DNA of 64,000 nt from Bacteroidota bacterium (GTDB lineage Bacteria > Bacteroidota > Bacteroidia > Chitinophagales > Chitinophagaceae), in the NCBI GenBank assembly GCA_018266555.1, contig JAFEAF010000008.1, positions 23,524-87,523 of the forward strand. Direction: 5' to 3'. Position 1 is the stretch's first letter; each line of letters opens with the position of its first letter. The notes below the pieces were generated by a model, which had not been told where the DNA came from, did no database searches, and worked only from the letters and a program-made list of their open reading frames with translations. This document shows positions 62,301 to 64,000 of the stretch, piece after piece. Both the position numbers and the translations under genes were made by a program.

Positions 62301-63086
62301 ATTCGCTTCGGCCAGATTTACCAGACGCATTCCGCTTCATCCTCAAATACATTGTTTGGCGACTTGCCAATGATGGATGAAATTCCATCTCCGAGAATTC
62401 CTGATTGCTCACCCTGGCCGCTAACTGTTCAATTAGATCATGAAAAAGAAGTGACGGGTATGTTCATCAGCGGGCATCCGTTAGATCATTACAAATTTGA
62501 AATAAAACATTACGGCGTCACTCCAATTGCTGACTTCAATGAATTCAAAGAAGCCATAACGTTTAACCCCAACCCAACCAGGATGTTTCGGTTGATTGGA
62601 TTGGTGGCAGAAGCACAACATAAAATATCCCGGCAGGGAAACAAATACGGCAATTTTATTGTGGAAGACTATTCCGGGAAAACAACAGTGTTGTTGTTCA
62701 GTGAAGATTATATGAAGTTCACACCTATGTTGCAGCAGGGTAATACGGTTTTCATCATCGGGTATTTCAAACAACGGTACAAAAGAGATGAGTTTGAATT
62801 TAAAGTAGTCAATGTATCATTGGTGGAGACTATGAAACAACACCTGACCAAACAACTGAACATTGAGGTTCACCCACAGAATATTAATGAAGAAATGATC
62901 CGTTTTGTGGAAAAAAATGTAAAATCATTTCCCGGAAACGCTACATTAAAATTTACCGTAACAGAACCGAGGAACAACTGGAAGATCAGCATGGTAATGC
63001 TAAGCAGCGGCTTTGAAATGAACAATGATTTGATAGATTTTTTACAACAAAAACCGGAATTGGATGTGAAGGTGATTACTGCCTGA
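59397..63086 (+). CDS. dnaE: DNA polymerase III subunit alpha
   Basis: DnaE is the replicative polymerase. At 1229 residues it has the full order: PHP domain at the N-terminus (FSHLHVHTQFSLLDGAASIQ, then NDSHYVDQ), palm with PGRGSAAGSVVAYCIGITNI and the catalytic aspartates in MPDIDTDFDDEGR (about 436-446), fingers with NTGIHAAGIII and YQEQVMLLAQKLAGFSKGDA, helix-hairpin-helix region LGGLKGVGEAAVESIIEERN, and C-terminal OB and tau-binding parts (LIGLVAEAQHKISRQGNKYG). A charged insert near 510-540 (NSSANAGSQKSLEEKEGLGN) interrupts the polymerase core and looks like a surface loop. The length is slightly above E. coli DnaE. It probably has its own promoter in the 157-bp gap; trxA follows after 139 bp. 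Confidence 0.98.
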   Translation: MKFSHLHVHTQFSLLDGAASIQSLYKKAMDDGMPALAISDHGNMFGVFEFVAEAYKHKDEKGNPKVKPIVGCEFYITYNRHIKTFTKDQKDPRHHQILLAKNEKGYRHLMKLTSLGFIEGMYSKYPRIDKELILRHHEGLIATTCCLGASVPQAILKKGEEEGENEFKWWLNVFQEDYYVELQRHGLPEQDKVNKVLIKWAKKYNVKIIASNDSHYVDQSDFTAHDILLCINTGEKLSTPAIREFADDDVSFKDKRFAFPNDQFYFKTTEEMSKTFSDLPEAIDNTNEVVSKIELLDLKRNILLPAFPIPEEFKIHTKEEKLDKGSVSPESLNQWEYLKHLTYEGATKRYNEITDEIRERIEFELFTIKTMGFAGYFLIVSDFIRAGRNKGVYIGPGRGSAAGSVVAYCIGITNIDPIKYNLLFERFLNPDRKSMPDIDTDFDDEGRQIVIDYVVEKYGKHQVAQIITYGTMAAKMSIKDVARVMDLPLPDSNALAKLVPERPGVELGRLLHAPMKTNSSANAGSQKSLEEKEGLGNEDAENIKKLREIYNKPDTIEGKVLHEAERLEGSVRNTGIHAAGIIIAPKDLTELIPVCTAKDSSLWVTQIEGNIIEEAGVIKMDFLGLKTLTIIKNALNLIKQNHGVEIDIDKIPLDDKKTFELYQHGTTIGTFQFESPGMQKYLRELKPDKLDDLVAMNALYRPGPLAYIPNFIERKNGREPITYDLPEMEEILKETYGITVYQEQVMLLAQKLAGFSKGDADVLRKAMGKKQKSVLDKMKSQFIKGATEKLFPPEKLEKIWTDWEAFAQYAFNKSHSTCYAYVAYQTAFLKAHYPSEYMAAVLNHSGSIEKITFFMEECKRMGLKVLGPDINESHKGFAVNKAGEIRFGLGGLKGVGEAAVESIIEERNKNGHFTTIFDLIKRINQRTVNKKTLESLAYAGAFDGFTELHRAQYFYTPPDETATGLERIIRFGQIYQTHSASSSNTLFGDLPMMDEIPSPRIPDCSPWPLTVQLDHEKEVTGMFISGHPLDHYKFEIKHYGVTPIADFNEFKEAITFNPNPTRMFRLIGLVAEAQHKISRQGNKYGNFIVEDYSGKTTVLLFSEDYMKFTPMLQQGNTVFIIGYFKQRYKRDEFEFKVVNVSLVETMKQHLTKQLNIEVHPQNINEEMIRFVEKNVKSFPGNATLKFTVTEPRNNWKISMVMLSSGFEMNNDLIDFLQQKPELDVKVITA

Positions 63087-63181
63087 GAAAAACACCGAGC
63101 CGCTTTGTCAGCCTCCTGACCGAAACAATGACAAGTTTTACACAACTTTGTGCCAGCGTTACATGTTATGAAATGAGGGCT

Positions 63182-63189
63182 TAAATTTG
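63182..63189 (+). promoter_or_regulatory. trxA: Candidate -7 box of trxA
   Basis: TAAATTTG is an exact TAnnTTTG match, 36 bp before the trxA start. No ideally spaced TTG lies upstream. Confidence 0.45.
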
Positions 63190-63225
63190 CAGTCCTCATC
63201 AATAAAAAATTAAAACATATAACTA

Positions 63226-63546
63226 ATGGCAAAAGAATTTAATGACGCAAATTTTCAGAATGAAGTGCTTTCTTCAGACAAACTGAGCATAGTGGATTTT
63301 TGGGCAGAATGGTGTGGCCCCTGCCGTGCTATCGGGCCAATTATCGAAGACCTTTCCAAAGAATATAACGGGAAAGTGAATGTAGGTAAAGTAAATGTAG
63401 ATGTGAACCCGCAGGTGTCTATGAATTACGGTATCACCTCTATCCCTGCCATCCTGTTTTTTAAAAACGGGCAGCTTGTTGATAAACTGATTGGTGCACA
63501 ACCCAAAGGAAATTTTGTAAAAAAAATAGAATCACATCTGAGCTAA
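63226..63546 (+). CDS. trxA: Thioredoxin
   Basis: A 106-residue cytoplasmic thioredoxin, the general disulfide reductant. The active site is VDFWAEWCGPCRAIG (WCGPC, Cys30 and Cys33), and the other landmarks are KVNVDVNPQVSMNYGITSIP (cis-Pro after ITSI), AILFFKNGQLVDKLIGAQPK and the C-terminal helix. The length is standard. It has a TAnnTTTG box upstream and a strong terminator downstream, so it is monocistronic. Confidence 0.97.
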   Translation: MAKEFNDANFQNEVLSSDKLSIVDFWAEWCGPCRAIGPIIEDLSKEYNGKVNVGKVNVDVNPQVSMNYGITSIPAILFFKNGQLVDKLIGAQPKGNFVKKIESHLS

Positions 63547-63566
63547 AAATTTCTTTTCAAATGTAG

Positions 63567-63599
63567 AATGCCACGATTTGAAACCGTGGCATTTTTTTA
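63567..63599 (+). terminator. Terminator of trxA
   Basis: AATGCCACG (63567-63575) pairs perfectly with CGTGGCATT (63585-63593), followed by a run of T. It may also serve the convergent transporter gene from the other side. Confidence 0.88.
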
Positions 63600-63631
63600 T
63601 ACCAAAAATCAGATGATCAAATCAAAAGTCG

Positions 63632-64000
63632 TTAATGTTTTACTGCCATCACTGCCCCCTGGTTATGTTTATGTTTAAATAAAACACTGAAGAGTACAGC
63701 AACCACTAAAGCATAGATCGAGAATGTAAGCCAGATGCCATGCCAGTTGCTGCTGCCATCCGGTAAAATGAAATATTTCCCGATCAAATACCCGCTGATC
63801 TTGCTTCCGAGATAAGCCCCCACTCCATTTGTCATCATCATAAAAAGCCCCTGGGCGCTGGATCGAATAGTTGTGTCCGTTGTCGTTTCCACAAACAAAG
63901 AACCGGAGATATTGAAAAAATCAAATGCCATTCCGTAAACAATGCAGGACACAATAATCATAATAGTTCCTGCAAAGGATGGATCACCATAAGCAAATAA
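63632..64000 (-). CDS. Nucleoside-type MFS transporter, 5' part outside the window
   Basis: The visible part is the C-terminal 122 residues or so; the frame is open to the window edge (LFAYGDPSFAGTIM precedes the first internal Met). The phrase IVYGMAFDFFNISGSLFVE is characteristic of the NupG/XapB nucleoside:H+ symporter family, and the following TDTTIRSSAQGLFMMMTNGV and GAYLGSKISGYLIGKYF form the last TM helices. The tail is short and basic (FKHKHNQGAVMAVKH). It probably imports nucleosides; cytidine deaminase elsewhere in the window could act on them, but they are far apart. Convergent with trxA. Confidence 0.88.
   Translation of the reverse strand, partial: LFAYGDPSFAGTIMIIVSCIVYGMAFDFFNISGSLFVETTTDTTIRSSAQGLFMMMTNGVGAYLGSKISGYLIGKYFILPDGSSNWHGIWLTFSIYALVVAVLFSVLFKHKHNQGAVMAVKH

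Noticed and set aside
1..64000. tRNA, rRNA, CRISPR arrays, transposases or prophage genes
   Set aside because: Looked for in every gap of more than 60 bp; no GTTCGA-type T-arm with matching acceptor stem, no regularly spaced repeats and no mobile-element protein were seen.

Overview
The window comes from the chromosome of a Bacteroidota bacterium, most likely the Chitinophagaceae or a close relative. The evidence is a SusC/SusD pair run by a FecR/ECF-sigma switch, secreted proteins ending in type IX secretion (T9SS) sorting domains, a fused SecDF, an extended NusB, many lipoproteins, AT-rich intergenic DNA, and TAnnTTTG promoter boxes on both strands. No tRNA, rRNA, CRISPR array, transposase or prophage gene was found. 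Most of the window is core genome with a few lineage-specific secreted proteins.

Layout. 1-305: truncated membrane protein. 458-3625: secDF. 3799-5105: beta-lactamase-like hydrolase broken by a one-base frameshift. 5148-8984: class I aminotransferase facing the coaE, yajC, DUF1573-lipoprotein, nusB block. 9107-12081: secreted unknown, then groES-groEL with a strong terminator. 12192-15341: T9SS-exported metalloprotease. 15409-15621: promoter-plus-terminator cassette without an ORF, a candidate small RNA. 15666-22394: MocR-type regulator, acetyltransferase, ilvE, class C serine hydrolase, glnS. 22586-23803: MFS exporter. 24119-31069: susD, susC, fecR, and a divergent ECF sigma factor. 31134-39594: small unknown, two paralogous secreted proteins sharing a C-terminal domain, outer-membrane barrel, haem-motif lipoprotein, S9 peptidase, accD, smpB. 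39595-40462: decayed non-coding stretch. 40463-48785: SirB1-like protein, Dps, Gfo/Idh/MocA oxidoreductase, csaA, ogt, cdd, lepB, HTH-less sigma-54 activator, pdhB. 48884-50480: two lipoproteins built from a four-cysteine repeat. 50858-58456: T9SS protein, acetyltransferase, YpdA-like reductase, peptide-binding lipoprotein, M1 peptidase, flippase. 58466-64000: NlpC/P60 lipoprotein, dnaE, trxA, and a truncated nucleoside-type transporter.

How the genes work together. SecDF, YajC and signal peptidase I belong to protein export, which serves the many lipoproteins and T9SS substrates encoded here. The sigma factor, FecR and the STN-bearing SusC form a cell-surface signalling uptake system whose substrate cannot be named, because no catabolic enzyme lies beside it. 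GroESL, Dps, thioredoxin, Ogt and YpdA are housekeeping stress functions.

Most worth following up: the candidate small RNA (15446-15621); the cysteine-repeat lipoproteins with codon-repeat linkers; the paired secreted proteins with the YDNG/VDGDS C-terminal domain; the 16-bp palindrome and hydrophobic sigma tail in the SusCD switch; and several decayed gene remnants. No multi-gene system here is clearly new. All calls are by eye, without database searches.
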